Assembly: GCA_963971405.1 (NCBI GenBank)
Contig: OZ020489.1
Span: 40,874,510-40,938,509 of the forward strand
DNA length: 64,000 bases
Reading direction: 5' to 3'
Source: Psococerastis gibbosa
Taxonomy: Eukaryota; Arthropoda; Insecta; Psocodea; Psocidae
Numbering within the stretch: the stretch's first letter is position 1; every line of letters starts with the position of its first letter. Below the pieces are notes generated by a model. That model did not search any database and had not been told where the DNA came from. It was given only the letters and a program-made list of their open reading frames with translations. Both the position numbers and the translations under genes were made by a program. Of the stretch, positions 30,395 through 42,117 are shown in pieces.

Positions 30395-30780
30395 TCTGCC
30401 TATGGAGAACAGAATCAGTGCATTTTAAATGTGGGTATGCAGACGATGCTGCGCATATCCTGGAGAGATAGTGTTCCTCATGCTGAGATCCTGAGGCGAA
30501 TGGATAGAGAAGCCGAGTTGTTGCTGACTGTTAAGAGACGGAAACTAACATACTTCAGCCATGTGATGAGGAACGAACAGTATCGCCTTCTGCATGTAAT
30601 CATCCAAGGGAAGATAGATGGACAGAGGGCTCCCAACAGAAGAACATCGTGGTTGAAAAACCCGAGGCAGTGGTTTGGCAAGAGCACGACTTCCCTTTTG
30701 AAAGCAGTAGTCTCCAAGGTCTGAATCGCCATGATGATTGCCAATTTTCGATTGAAGAGGCCTTTAAAAAGAAGAATTAT
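30395..30780 (+). pseudogene. Non-LTR retrotransposon C-terminus
   Basis: After a frameshifted start (ENRISAF, MWVCRR), the frame reads MLRISWRDSVPHAEILRRMD, TVKRRKLTYFSHVMRNEQYR, LHVIIQGKIDG and RRTSWLKNPRQWFGKSTTSL. It then has a TGA (30722-30724) and continues IAMMIANFR. This is the familiar end of a widespread arthropod non-LTR protein (LRISWxDxVxNxEVLRRM ... YFGHVMRNExYRLL ... RRxSWLKNLRxWFG ... IAMMIANLR). The family commonly has Arg at the TGA position. Broken by one frameshift and one stop. Confidence 0.85.
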
Positions 30781-31674
30781 TACTATGTTGGATTGCTGGG
30801 TACTTGGTCTACGTTTACATGGAGTTTTTTTTTAGATAAACTTTACGAAGCCTCGATGGTTATGAGACAGGGCGCAAAAGGATTGTTGTGCGAAGAATTT
30901 TCATGTGGCCTCCAACTTGTGGGCTATCGTATTTCGATGTCACGCAACATAACTTCTAAGGACCGCTTTTGTGAAGCCTCTACGTACTTTGCATTTGAGC
31001 TTCTTTCGTCAGGCCGAGAAGAGACAATCGTTCTGCCCGAGGATGTTTTTGTATCCCTTCGACTACCTGCCTCATCTTCTATCAATCAGAGCACGCCTTG
31101 CAGCCAAGACAAGATTTTTTATTGATTGGAAGCGTGCAAGGCGTACTGGTGGCATAGAATACTTGGAGCGTAGAAGCGGGCTTACCGCCGAAATCATTAT
31201 TATGAGTTATTACTATTTTTTATGCCATAATACTTATGATACCAAAATATATCTCTAAAAATACTTCATATCTTTGAAACCTACGATACCAATGCAAAAT
31301 AAATAAGAAATAATCCGTCGTTGCGAAGAAAAAAAAAATGAAAATTTGAAATGAAAGAAACGTGCTAAGCGACACCTAGCGAAACTTAATAAAATTAGTA
31401 AATTAGTAAAATAGTAAAATTAACGTGCTAAATCCAATACGTACAGTATATGTGCTATGGAAGGAACATGAAAACAACTATTAAGTTCAGAACTTCCTTA
31501 TAATTAATTAAAGAAAGAATTATAGCGAGCATACTTTTTCGTAAAATTTCGCTTTCCAGCCATTTTTTTTTTTTAGCGATATATATGGATGTAAACACAA
31601 GGAAATTTAGTCAACGGGGTGAGGGCAAATTTAACACCTGTATTGAAATGGGTAAGTTATTCTTTAACGGCCAT
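30781..31674. other. Unassigned; open but unrecognised frames
   Basis: A 158-codon plus frame (30649-31125) begins out of frame inside the LINE remnant and runs into unique DNA, with a second overlapping frame at 30971-31258 (FDYLPHLLSIRARLAAKTRF). I recognise no domain in either and consider both probably chance. Confidence 0.3.
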
Positions 31675-32110
31675 GGTAGGCCTGCTGAGGAATTCCTTGC
31701 CAGAAGAAAGACAGATGTTTGCGGCTGCCGTCAATTTCTGGCGATAATGTGTGAGAGGGAATGAGTGAGTGCCTGTTTTTTTTTTCTTTTGTTTGTTTTG
31801 CAGGAAAATTTACTTTTCAACTGTATTGTAATGCAAATTAAAAATTGGTTAGCTGGAAGAGCAGCCCTACAGGGAGTAAATCATTAAACGTCATGTAGGT
31901 CTGTAGAGGAATTCCTTGCCAGAAGAAACTAGAACAGAGAATAATTTGGGGGTGTTTGCAGTTGCCGTCAATTTCTGGGAAATAATGTGTGAAAGAGAAT
32001 GAGTGAGTGCCTGTTTTTTTTCTTCTTTCTTTCGTTTGGAAGGAAAATATATTTTTTGAACTGTATTGTAATGCAAATTAAAAGTTGGCTTGCTGGAAGA
32101 GTAGCATAAA
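31675..32110 (+). repeat. Tandem duplication, two units of about 215 bp
   Basis: GAGGAATTCCTTGCCAGAAG, GCCGTCAATTTCTGG, AATGAGTGAGTGCCTG and GTATTGTAATGCAAATTAAA occur in both 31675-31870 and 31894-32105. No coding function is seen. Confidence 0.8.
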
Positions 32111-32403
32111 AAAAAGACGTATTTCATTTCGTTTCAGAGGTCCTGAATTAGACTACTTTGGAAATGTCGAAAATAAATGGAAAATTAGTAATTCTCGGAT
32201 GGATAAATCTTTTGACGTGGGAAAGCTCGTAATCGGTTGGCAGTGTCAGAGATTATGCAAGTTAATGCGGGGTGCAGTGTTTAAATCTCCCCATAAAATA
32301 CGTTGCCGTTTAACTTACTAATATTTTATGTGCAACATCGTTTATGGAATGGTTTTAATTAAGGTGAGCGGTGTTGCATTAAGGTCCGGTCCCACCACGC
32401 TTA

Positions 32404-32680
32404 GGCGGTTATTACACTTGTCAATTTTTCTTCATTTGTGCATTAAAAAATGAGGAGAATTTTGTTTCAATGAGACTATTATGTAGATACTTAACTTACC
32501 TATTATAAATTAAGTTATAATATGGTAGAGACATCAATAATAGGTCTCTACCATATTATAAATTAATTTATAATAAGTAAGTTAAGTATCTACAATTCTA
32601 CATAATAGTCTCATTAAAACAGAAATCTCATCATTTTTTAATGCACAATTGAAGAAAAAATGACAAGTGGAATAGCCGCC
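32404..32680. mobile_element. TTA-flanked palindromic MITE, GGCGG ends
   Basis: Starts GGCGGTTATTACACTTGTCA and ends TGACAAGTGGAATAGCCGCC, with TTA on both outer sides (32401-32403, 32681-32683). Arms such as AGTTAAGTATCTACA are inverse, and the centre AGAGACATCAATAATAGG lies between TATGGT and ACCATA. It sits beside GGTCCGGTCCCACC, a remnant of another TIR-like end (also at 36692). Confidence 0.8.
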
Positions 32681-32683
32681 TTA

Positions 32684-33204
32684 GCAATGTGTTTGTGAGA
32701 AATACTGGTGCACCGCTACGCATTGTACCTGTACCATGGAGGTGCCCCATTCTTCTCCCCTAGTCCCAAGCTATCAATTGGTTTGCAGCAAATCTTTCCA
32801 TCTTCTTCCCCATTGGTCTCCTAAATAATTGTTAAGACATTAACTTTGTTGAAGAAACCCACTTGTTTTCGTACAAAACCATTTATTTTCCTCTCCCTTA
32901 AGCCTGGGCGTCATTTGAGGTGCTTGAAAGAGGATTTGGAACCCCAAGCACTAAAAAAAAATTACATCTTAAACATAATGGAATTACTGTAGTCCATTGG
33001 CTAGAATAATTTAGTGGGCAACGCCATGAAGAAGTGGGAAGTTGTATGAGCTAAAAAGCATTTTGGCTTGAATTGTAAAATAGTACAAAATAGTCATCCC
33101 TTTCTTCGTCTCCCCCCCCCCTAGAAAAATTATTGAAAGTAATGACGCTACTGCTTAAGCCGTGCTAGTGTGATAAATTATCAGTTTGTTTAATTTTTGC
33201 TGTC
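32684..33204. other. Unassigned sequence
   Basis: Nothing recognised on either strand. Confidence 0.35.
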
Positions 33205-33425
33205 CAATTTCGAAATTTTCGATTCCGAGATTTCAACGGATTTACACGTTTTAAGGTCCCAGGAACCCATAGAAGTGTTTTTTACGAAATGTCTGTCTTT
33301 CTGTCTGTCTGTCTGTCTGTCTGTTCGTCGATTTCCGGGCAAACTACTCGGTCGATTTTGATTAAATTCGGCATGTAGGTTCACAAAAATCATACCTCGG
33401 GACCATTTTTTTATTTTGGGCTAAC
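33205..33425 (+). repeat. Repeat family D, truncated copy
   Basis: CGAAATTTTCGATTCCGAGA through (CTGT)n at 33300-33323 and TCATACCTCGGGACCATTTT. It stops where the rest of D would follow and a LINE-O tail begins. Confidence 0.7.
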
Positions 33426-33725
33426 TCGGGATTCTATGCCTTGCGCCGATTCCAGATTTTTCTTGATTCTGTAATTTCGGTTAAAATATGTTAACACAGT
33501 TAAAGCATGATAATAAGACTTTATAGTCTTATTGTTCGCCTTTTTTTTTCTTTCAATAAAGTCGTTTTTCAATTTTAATTTCAAGACTAAATAAAGGGTC
33601 AATATTTCATATTCTCCCAATTTCCATCGCATCAAAAGAAAGTAAGAAAATTCTTTATTTTCCATATGGGCGAATTTTGGGTCTTTCGGCCCACTCTTAC
33701 AATTGTCCCATAATAAATTATGCAA
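33426..33725 (-). repeat. LINE-O 3' region
   Basis: CAAAATTCGCCCATATGGAA on the minus strand (near 33665) matches the 3' UTR of the LINE at 62215-62690, followed by AATAAAG and a T/C-rich tail. The minus frame at 33411-33725 is untranslated region, not a gene. Confidence 0.55.
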
Positions 33726-34189
33726 TGTTTAACAAAAGAACAAAAAATATATGAAGTGAACTAAATTTAAAAAAAGTTAAATATTAAAAAATTGAACTAA
33801 AAAACTAAAACTAAAACAGACCATTTACACACCATTTATACATACCCATAAAATAGTCACGACAAGCGCCCCTAAGCTTCAAAATGCGTGGTAAAAATAT
33901 TAATCCGGCTTGTTAAAGGTAACAGCGCATTGTGAACAGCGCTGACTAAGCAGATCATAGGCTCGCTCCTGAAGCGTACAGTATATTCATAATTTAGTAT
34001 TCTGCAATTTGAATATTTCATGGTAATGATTCCCAATGCTCGTTGGTAATCAGCCTAATGCATTGTGGTCTGTTAAAACCACTTTACATTGCTGAAACCA
34101 TTTTAATTAAGGCGGTTTTGGTTTCTCTATGCTGCCCCATTTGTGCAATATTTTATTGATGCAAAACGGAAAATGGGTGTAATGTCGGT
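33726..34189. other. Unassigned AT-rich sequence
   Basis: Nothing recognised. Confidence 0.35.
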
Positions 34190-34440
34190 GTCTATAGTAG
34201 TAGACTGGTTGGACACAGTCCCAGGCCGCGGTGTGGGCCCATAGGACAGTCGACCTACTGATTATAGTGGATTCCGAACCACTTGGGAAACACAGTCAAG
34301 TCACACGATTAGTTCGGAGGTGACCAGGACAAGTCCTACCATGTTTCCCTACCGGCACTGTGCACACGACCAAGTTATCTCCATCTTTGAACCTGCTATG
34401 GTCCGCTGGATTCAACATGGTATGGCGGCCGGCCCGGAGT
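34190..34440 (-). mobile_element. SINE-C2 copy
   Basis: Inverse orientation: TAGTAGTAGACTGGTTGG (the ACT tail inverted), CCTACTGATTATAGTGGATT, CACACGATTAGTTCGGAGGT and GGATTCAACATGGTATGGC. Confidence 0.7.
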
Positions 34441-34504
34441 CTCTAATATTCTAGTCAACTAGTTCACGGATAATACCATCAGCAGCCCGAACATGGAGAT
34501 TTGG

Positions 34505-34845
34505 TCTTATTATAATACCGGGGTTATTATAATACCATGTCACGTGATGGTATTAGTTCAATTGTTTAAAATAAATGAACAGTAAATTTTAGAATTTTTT
34601 AAATTGTGATGTTAGCAATTCTGAGGAACTGAACTGACGCGACGCTGTCGGAGATCATTAAATTGTTTAAATAGACAAAATTTGAATTTTCCGCGCTTAG
34701 CACTCTTGCGACGATTACCAGCATCAAAAATTTAAAAAAATCTGAAATTTTCTATTCATTTATTTTAAACAATTGAATTAATACCATCGCGTGGCATGGT
34801 ATTATATTAACCCCGGTATTATTTGTAATAATACCAAATGGCCAT
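34505..34845. mobile_element. Palindromic MITE with TAATACCGGGG ends
   Basis: TAATACCGGGGTTATTATAA near 34513 is inverse to TATATTAACCCCGGTATTA near 34811. Inner arms include ACCATGTCACGTGATGGTAT against its inverse and AATTGTTTAAAATAAATGA. A fragment of the family lies near 6165-6235. Confidence 0.7.
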
Positions 34846-36053
34846 GACCGGGCTTCAGACGGGTAATTTGAAGCGGGGTGAGTGGTTACGTAACTGAAAA
34901 CAAGCAAGAATAGTTTTCATGTTTTAATTGAAATAGGTCTAACTTGGCATCAAATACCGTTTTTTACTTACTTTAGCTGCCTCTTCTTCTTCCTCACTGG
35001 GCACTATAGAAACACTGCTGCTCTGAAAAGGGAAGTCGTGATCTTGCCAAACCACTGCCTCAGTCTTTTTAACTAGAATTTTCTTCTTCTGCCGGGTATT
35101 ATAATTATTTTCTGATACATGCCTACAGGTTCCAGCTAATCTCCTTAACAGAATATTTTTTTTTAAATGAGATAAATAAGTTATTATCTCACAACTTAAC
35201 TAAAGTATATTTACGTTTTTACCTCTTTCTAAGGAAACCAAGCTTGGGAAGCAATCTTTGGGGCAAGTCTCTCCCGATGTACTTAAGGCTATTATGGTAA
35301 TCCGCTTTCTGTTTTCAACCTTCAAGCCCTAGACGGAAAAATGATGGAGGAAATGCGCTTAGTTTCTGCAAAGTCTCCTCCATAGTTTTTTATAACAATG
35401 GAAAATTTCGTAAGTTGAATAAACCTAGGGTTTGTTGCCCATGGTGATGTAACTACACTAGTTGGAGATTTTTAATTGGGTTAATTTGTGGAGTTAAAAT
35501 GTTCAAAGATATTGTTGTAGAGCACTATGGCTGTCAGCACTTTAAGTACCTAGACGAAGCGCACTTGATTTATTTCATTATTGTACTTCCATAAGCTGTT
35601 CGAATGCTGTAGTTATGTAATTCATACCCCGGTATACTATGCAAATGTGAAAGTTTGTATTTATTCGTATGGCAGGGATCGCAAAAGTAGGGCTGATTGT
35701 GATTTGAAAAAATTGCGGGAGCTGACTTTGAAATGAAATGAAAATGCTGAAATGAAAAACGGCTTTATATTAGGTGAGCTTTAGCCCCGAAGGGCTACTT
35801 TACCAGCTAACCTATTTACATTTTTGATATATTTCTCATTTCTCCCTTTCATTCTAAAATTAATTTGTTTACATTTTGAACCCCCGGTGATAAGTTAGTG
35901 CCAACGATAATAAAATTGAATAGATTGCTCCTAACCATAAGTTAAGTATGCCCCATAGAGGGCAAACGTGGGAGGAAATGTGACCAAGTTGTGGGGTTAC
36001 AACTTACAAACGTAAAAAAAAGAAATAATCGGAATAATAAGAACAAATTAAGT
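34846..36053. other. Unassigned sequence
   Basis: GGCTACTTTACCAGCTAACC near 35793 resembles a stretch at 12025 next to another LINE remnant, perhaps a LINE 3' end. No gene. Confidence 0.35.
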
Positions 36054-36280
36054 CAGGACATGTAGAGTAGTGGTACGAACTCTGACTTTCACCCGAAAGG
36101 TTGTTGGTTCGCGTCCCACACTTACTAAATTTTCTGGCCATGCTTCGGAGGGCATGTAAAGCGGGCGGTCCCGGGCCTTCCTAGTTGAGTGTAAGGGAGG
36201 GCTTTATAGCCCTAACTCCGCTAGGTTGGCTTAGTAATAAAACAAAAAGCCCTTATTTTTATTTATTTATTTATTAATAA
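36054..36280 (+). mobile_element. SINE-A, best full-length copy
   Basis: A box TAGAGTAGTGGTACG, anticodon-arm-like CTCTGACTTTCACCCGAAAG and B box GGTTGTTGGTTCGCGTCCC. The body holds TTCTGGCCATGCTTCGGAGG and CGGTCCCGGGCC, then CTAACTCCGCTAGGTTGGC and an (ATTT)n tail. The anticodon loop CTTTCAC would read UUC (Glu). Pol III-transcribed and moved by a partner LINE, as is known for tRNA-derived SINEs. Confidence 0.85.
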
Positions 36281-37080
36281 TTCAACAAAAGTTGTGCGCA
36301 CTTGACCCTGCGGGACAACGACGGGAATTATGCTTGAGTTGGGTGGTTTCATTAATATCTTAGTTTTGACTGAGAAAACCAATTTAACCTACAACGCACT
36401 CTCACAAATGGCTTTGGCGCGAAAATTCAAAATTTATTTGAACTGTATTAACTGTACGTAATTTACGACGCTTCGTTTTTAACCACTTGAATGGGTTTAC
36501 TGCAAACTGCGGAATTGTTGATTGACTGAGCTGCGGAGGGCCATCTACCCTGGTTGGTACCTCTTGCTCGGACTGCTGCATTTCGATTTTCATTAGTTAA
36601 TTATTCCCTAGATAATTTTCGGAGAAAATCGCTGCCCCGGCCCCTGACTTTTTGTCTGTTTTTTATTCGATACCTGGTCTTTCCGATACTAAGGGCCGGT
36701 CCCACCATAGTTAATAAAATATTGATAAGTCGCCCCCGTGGATCGGAATTGGTTAAAACACAGCAGTGGCGTGCAGTATCATTTACCATGGCTTTACCAT
36801 CAGTTGTGGGACCCGCCACTGAACGGCAGTTTGCGAGCACATTGTTTTGCTGATAGTAGACACCCCACTCTGCCGCCCCGCCACCCCCTATTAAATTAGC
36901 ATGAAACATGGGAATTGCTATGTTCGGTATATCGGCCATCTGGCAGTACAAGGCGGCAGTTATATTGCGAGTGGTTAAGCGATGAGCGAGACAAGCTGCG
37001 ATGTGGGGAGCTGTCTATTATTTCATATCAGCTGTTGTCATGGCGGGATGTAATGGATCTATTTTCAATGCGTTATGTGA
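36281..37080. other. Unassigned; degraded palindromic element at 36690-36835
   Basis: GGGCCGGTCCCACCA near 36692 is roughly inverse to TTGTGGGACCCGCC near 36816, so a small TIR element is likely. A GGCCGATATACC-like patch near 36930 is unassigned. No gene. Confidence 0.4.
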
Positions 37081-37510
37081 TGCAGAGGCGGATCTCTGAA
37101 TTCAAAGCGTGCTAGGTAGGTTCCAGCAGGTCTATGGTTAAGCATAGACATTGAATATATAACAGTATTATATAGTGTATATAGTGTTATAGTGTATATA
37201 GTGTTATATATTCAATGGCATAGATCTATCCATGGGAGAGATCGGACATTCGAAAAATTATTTTTTGAATTCTGGCGCCATTTTTTTTCAATGGCTGGTC
37301 ACAGGAGACGTGACGAGTGGTTGCAGAGGCGGATCTCTGAATTCAAAGCGTGTTATTTAGCCTTTAGGTTTTAGCTGCAGCTCCATGGTTAAGTCTAGAG
37401 TTTGATATGGCAGGGTGGGACATTCGAGCGCGCCAAAATTATTATTTTTCAAATCTGGCGCCATGTTTTCTCAATGGCTATTCATAGGAGACGTGGCGAG
37501 TGGTCGCAGA
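37081..37510 (+). repeat. Direct duplication (240-bp period) with family M segments
   Basis: GCAGAGGCGGATCTCTGAAT with CAAAGCGTG occurs at 37082 and 37323. GGGACATTCG-type and CTGGCGCCAT, CAATGGCT, GGAGACGTG blocks of family M occur at 37240-37320 and again at 37408-37503. Confidence 0.65.
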
Positions 37511-37705
37511 CATTAAAAAATACTATATAATTAAAAATATTATATATTAATATTAAAAAAATAAAAGAGAATGCCCAATCTCTCTAATATGGAACTCTTG
37601 TTAAGCCATATGCGAATATGGAGCCCTCCACTTTTTATGTTTCTTGAATAAAGTCAAATCTCTTGTAAAATATCGATCATAAAGCCATAAAGTAGAAGAA
37701 AAGTT

Positions 37706-37875
37706 CCTAAGCCAACCAGCGGAGTTATAAAGTTATAAAGCCCTCTCTTACACTGAACTCAAAGGCCCAGGACCGCCTGCTTTACATGCCCTCCGAAGCA
37801 TGGCCAGAAAATGTAGTAAGTGTGGGACTTGAGTAAACAACCTTTCGGGTGAACTTTGGGGTCTGTACCACTCTT
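37706..37875 (-). mobile_element. SINE-A copy
   Basis: GACCGCCTGCTTTACATGCC and CTCCGAAGCATGGCCAGAAA with a mutated head (AACCTTTCGGGTGAACTT). The tail side is truncated. Confidence 0.75.
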
Positions 37876-38984
37876 GTTGAAGAGGCTGTGGCAGCCTAGC
37901 CTCATGGGGAGGCTACCGCTATCAAGGAAAATACGGTGCGTGTGTATAGATCTACGACTCACGATATAATGACAGAAAAATTAAAACTACAAACTAACAA
38001 ACAGGGTACAAATCACAATTCACAAAAACTACACTATCTTATAAGCTAAACATATAGGCTCTGGGTGGCTGGTGGCTCACACTGCTACCCAGGGTCGTTC
38101 CCAGGATCACTCCACTATATACTTCCATATTTCTATGTAATAATTAATATAATTAATGTTCCTATGTTACGCTATTTATGGCCGTAACACCACTACTTTA
38201 CACGTCTTCTCCTTTGTATAGTTTCTCTTCAAGAAAACGGTTAATTCCTCATTAAATTTTGTATCCAAATAAACAAAAACCATACCTACTACTAACCATA
38301 TCTTGTTAGGCTAAGGGCCTTCCAACACAACATTAAAATCTTCTTTTATACTATTCCCCTCTGAACCTTAAAAGGACTTCATTTTGAACTCGCCGTTCCC
38401 GGCAATCCCAGACTGTTCATTACAAAACTCAGTTCCTGTTGCGAAGATTATAAAACCTTTTACCCAAGTTTGAAATCTACTTCCCCCCATGCGCTAACTT
38501 TACTTCATCTCGCCCAACAACAACAAAAAAAAAGTTTCAACGGAATCCACCTGCTTTAAATAAGATGTGTATCAGCAGCAGATGGCGTACATATAGTGTT
38601 GTTCAGCAGAGTAAAAATTTCGGGCTGAAAAGCTTTTGACCCTTTTTTGTAGCCGTTTTTACAAAAGGGAAAATTCGTCTCTAACCTCGTTGTGTGCTTT
38701 CAAAGTATTTATAGAAAAGTTTTTTTTTTGAGCCGGGGGTTGCCATTTTCAGAAGCTGCAGTTGTTGTTTTAAGCTGATTTTCACCCTTAATGAGGAATT
38801 TGAAATTTTAATTAGGTCGGTTTGTGGTTTTTGCAAAATTTGTAAGTAGGCTCTTGATGTGGGGCTTTTACTTCATCGTAAAATTTATGAGTTCTTTTTT
38901 GTTCTGTTTTAAATAAGTAATGTTAATATTTTTGTTAATCTCACTTAGGCTCATCTTAGAAAAAAATAAATTACTCGTGACTTC
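37876..38984. other. Unassigned sequence
   Basis: No gene or known repeat seen. AT-rich with GGCTGGTGGCTCACACTG near 38070. Confidence 0.35.
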
Positions 38985-39236
38985 GTGGCATTTAATTTTA
39001 ATAAACAAATAAAAACAAAAACTTAGTGTTTTAGCCCAACTTGTTAAAACTGTTATAGCTACAATTAGTAAAACCCAAATAATCGTTTAAAAATAGATTT
39101 AGCCAGCAAGTTTGAAATAGGGAACTAGCCACGCCCCCTCCTCCCGCTCCCAGTCCTGTATAAACTAAGTTTTTCTCTCCCTAATTACATTTGCATCTTC
39201 TCCTCGAGGTGAGCACGTCTCAAATCTCTGATAAGG

Positions 39237-39239
<3 letters not shown>

Positions 39240-39284
<45 letters not shown>

Positions 39285-39636
39285 CGTTGTTTCCAATGCC
39301 TGCTTTCAGCATTTCTGTTTTAAGCAACCCTGTCAGCCTGGCGGGGGGAATGAGTCTGTTTGTTAACTTGAGGCACCCTAAGGGCAGACTCTTTCACCTC
39401 GGGGAAAGGAGAGTTGACGTACAGGATGCACCTCCTGATTATAGTGGATTCCGAACCACTTGGGGAACATGGTAAAGTCACACGATTAAATCGGAGGTGA
39501 CCAGGACTCGACTTATACTGCCTAAACGAGTTATCATGTCCCACTTTGTTCCCCTGCCAACGCTGTGCACACTACCAAGTTGCCGCAGTTTGAAACATGC
39601 TCTGCTCTAGTGGGATCAACATGGTAAGGCCGTTGG
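39240..39636 (-). mobile_element. SINE-C, full copy with 14-bp target duplication
   Basis: In plus orientation it begins (GTT)n (39240-39290), the inverse of its (AAC)n tail. It continues TGCTTTCAGCATTTCTG, AGCCTGGCGGGG, CCGAACCACTTGGGG, CACGATTAAATCGGAGG and GCCAACGCTGTGCACAC, ending GGCCGTTGG. CTCTGATAAGGTGT flanks it at 39226-39239 and 39637-39650. Target duplication and tail show retrotransposition by a LINE. Confidence 0.9.
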
Positions 39637-39665
39637 CTCTGATAAGGTGTAACTGTGCTAGTGGG

Positions 39666-39708
39666 CTCCCCTCTGTAGATAGCAGTTCTTGCCGAAAGCG
39701 CTCAGGGT
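39666..39708 (+). ncRNA. Hammerhead-ribozyme-like motif
   Basis: CTGTAGA at 39673-39679, stem II GCA/TGC (39682-39684 with 39690-39692), GAAA at 39694-39697, then GCGCTC. Stem III is the palindrome AGC/GCT with C39703 at the cleavage position. Stem I pairs CCCT (39669-39672) with AGGG (39704-39707) exactly. The core has the same U-for-A change as the motif at 3640. Activity is uncertain. Confidence 0.45.
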
Positions 39709-40009
39709 TTAATACTAACGCCAGTGGGTTTCTTAGACAAAGTTAAATTTTTAACGATTATTTGAGTTTTACTAATTCTAGTTATAGTTGTTATAACAAG
39801 TTTTGCTAAAACACTAAGTTTTTTGTTTTTATTTGTTTAATAGGGTCAACTTGGCTGGCAATGAAGTTGCAAAATTTTTCATTTTTCACAACCATGGCAT
39901 TAACATAACCTTATCCAATACTGTGGCCACAACAATGCTAAAACCGGGAAACCAGGTAAACTTTTTTTTAGAAAAAGATGGGGGACTCTTTCGAGTATTT
40001 GTAATTTTG

Positions 40010-40420
40010 TCGGTGATTTCTACCTTCAGGTATGTTTTAGGTGTTAAATTGATTAACAAAACCCGAAAGGTTGCATTCCCAAGTAAGACGTATTTTGTTT
40101 TGTGCTAAATAATTATTTCTTTGAGAAAGTGATAGAAAATTCACGCTCAAATGCATTGCGTGCCCTGCCATTATTACTGTGTGGAAAATTTTCCCCAAAT
40201 GGTTGCAGCACTTGCAGCGTACAATAAAATGGAGTTTTAAGGATTTTTAAATATATTGAGGTATCCCCCCCCTAACCCCCGAGATGCCCGAAATTTAACT
40301 ATAGGAAAATTATTTACCATGAAATTACTCATTATTTTCTCTAGCTACTACTTGATAAATTGGAAAGCATGTTCGAGTAAACTCGGACCGGTTCTCTTAT
40401 TTGGTTTTATAAATGTTTAG
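40010..40420 (+). repeat. Repeat family D, right part
   Basis: GATTTCTACCTTCAGGTATG, GTTAAATTGATTAACAAAAC, ATGCATTGCGTGCCCTGCC, then CCGAAATTTAACTATAGG..., GATAAATTGGAAAGCATGTT and CTCGGACCGGTTCT. The left part of D is missing. Confidence 0.7.
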
Positions 40421-40662
40421 TTTAAATATGGTGGTGTGGCATAAGTACTGCTGTTGGGAAAGAAAGAAAGAAAATTGTCTTTCTTACAATTAATCGGCGC
40501 ACTGGACAACCAGGTTGGCCCGCCTAAAACAGTAAACCTTTAGGGAACTTTGTGTACGTTAATATTTATGGATATATATACGCCCATGTCGTGCCATAAC
40601 GTTTCTCTTCTTTTTATTTCGGGTATAAGATTGACTTTAATGCAAGTCAAAAAATCTAAATA

Positions 40663-40885
40663 AATAATAAATAAATAAATAAGGACTTTTTCTCTATTAC
40701 TAAGCCAACCTAGTGGAGTTAGGGCTGTTAATCTCTCTCTTAATCTCAACTACGAAGGCCCGGGACCGCCTGCTTTACATGCCCTCCGAAGCTTGGCCAG
40801 AAAATGTAGGAAGTGTTGGACTCGAACCAACAACCTTTCGGGTGAAAGTGAGAGTCCGTACCACTGCTCTACATGTCCTCATGTA
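40663..40885 (-). mobile_element. SINE-A, near full-length copy
   Basis: AATAAATAAATAAGGACTTT tail at left, AAGCCAACCTAGTGGAGTTA, GCCCGGGACCGCCTGCTTTA, and a complete head ending CACTGCTCTACATGTCC. Confidence 0.8.
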
Positions 40886-41239
40886 ATCTCAAATAGTACA
40901 CGTTCATGCAGCACTGAGTGACCACTGACCCGATAAAGGAGTCCGCTCCACCTGTCTTTTCACTACCCCTATACAACTGCGAGCGCAAGCGTGCAATAGA
41001 GGTTTACCCTAAATATGACCCCAAAATTCCAGGAGACAAATTATGAAGAAATGTTCCCTTTCAAGCAATTAACATCTGCTTTATTCTTCCATGGTAATAA
41101 ATTACCCCAGTATCTGCCCCCCTGAAAGAAGAAAGAGCAGTAAAAAAATTTACTTTAGTTTATTTTGTGACATCTCTCCCTAAAATCCAAAAATTTTCGG
41201 ACTAGAACCTATGCTTAGCCAGGCACTAATACTGCTATT
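40886..41239. other. Unassigned sequence
   Basis: Nothing recognised. Confidence 0.35.
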
Positions 41240-41455
41240 GCATTTTCTTCTTCTTCTTCTTTCCCCTTAGTGCCGCGTGCACAGTGTGGGAGGGTCACCC
41301 CGAACCCATTTCCTGAACTTGCCCCGGTCTTACGCTAACGGCTTGAGCTCGGCCATTGTTTTCCCTCTTGCTCCGGCGAGTTGTTCAATGCCTTCCTCAA
41401 GGGTTGCCCTCGGTCTGCCGATGGGTCTTCTTCCTTGTGGCCTTGCTGCTATTGC
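41240..41455 (-). pseudogene. LINE-J 3' end, second copy
   Basis: CTTGCTCCGGCGAGTTGTTC and CGGTCTGCCGATGGGTCTTC are shared with 4381-4990. The plus frame at 41277-41471 is a shadow. Confidence 0.6.
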
Positions 41456-42117
41456 ATTTTCATTAGGTTAAAATCTGTCAGATGTAAGTAAATTAACTAC
41501 TGGCCTAATAGACGAAATTGAAAACCCCAATCTTTTTCTTCCCGTTACAGTACTTTGACTTTTGCCTACTATACAATTCAATCCAATTAGTCTGTTCATA
41601 GATTATACGATTTTATAAATACACAGTTTTGTAACCACTGAATTTCCCGTTTCATAAATCATTAGTGTCACAAAATAAGAATAAACAGTGCTTCAAAACT
41701 AAATATGGGCCCAAAATATAGTTGTTTTATGCGCCGTATATAACTTAAATTGGAGGAAGGAACTGAAACTCGTTTGGGGGTAAAATATTGCTAACTGGGC
41801 TGGGCTTGTTGGGGGGGGGGGGGAGGATATTTTATCTAATGGCCCGGCAGGTTGAGAAATATGCTAGTGGCTTAGTTAGTCGCTCAGCAACATTTAATGC
41901 TAGGAGTCTCACAGTGATAGATTTTTTTGTACTTATGAACCATCCATGCACTCCTACACTGCTTATGCGAAATGGATCTTCTGTTTTCTTCAGCTTGTTT
42001 TTTTTTTATATACAGAGGAGTAAACGAACGTAAGCGGTGTTGGTGCAGCCCTTACCGAGTCATTTCTAGGGGTGGGGGCATGGCCCTGAAATGGTTTCAA
42101 AACTTTCCCGTGTAACG
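41456..42117. other. Unassigned; poly-G tract
   Basis: A G13 run lies near 41811. The 81-codon frame at 41788-42033 has no domain. Confidence 0.35.

Larger units (their letters stand above)
38985..39840 (+). mobile_element. Foldback PLE-like element with hammerhead-like motif
   Basis: A left arm (about 39001-39090: AAACTTAGTGTTTTAGC, ACTTGTTAAAACTGTTATAG, AATCGTTTAAAAAT) is inverse to a right arm (about 39742-39835). GTGACTTCGTGG near 38980 also precedes the PLE fragment at 3207, linking the two. The interior holds a hammerhead-like motif and an inserted SINE-C. No coding remnant is visible, so this may be a non-autonomous PLE derivative. Confidence 0.55.

Noticed and set aside
30649..31125. 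158-codon ORF
   Set aside because: It starts out of frame inside a LINE remnant and continues into unrelated DNA; no domain or codon signature.
39191..39475. ORF with a poly-Leu run
   Set aside because: The Leu run is the (GTT)n tail of a SINE-C read on the other strand.
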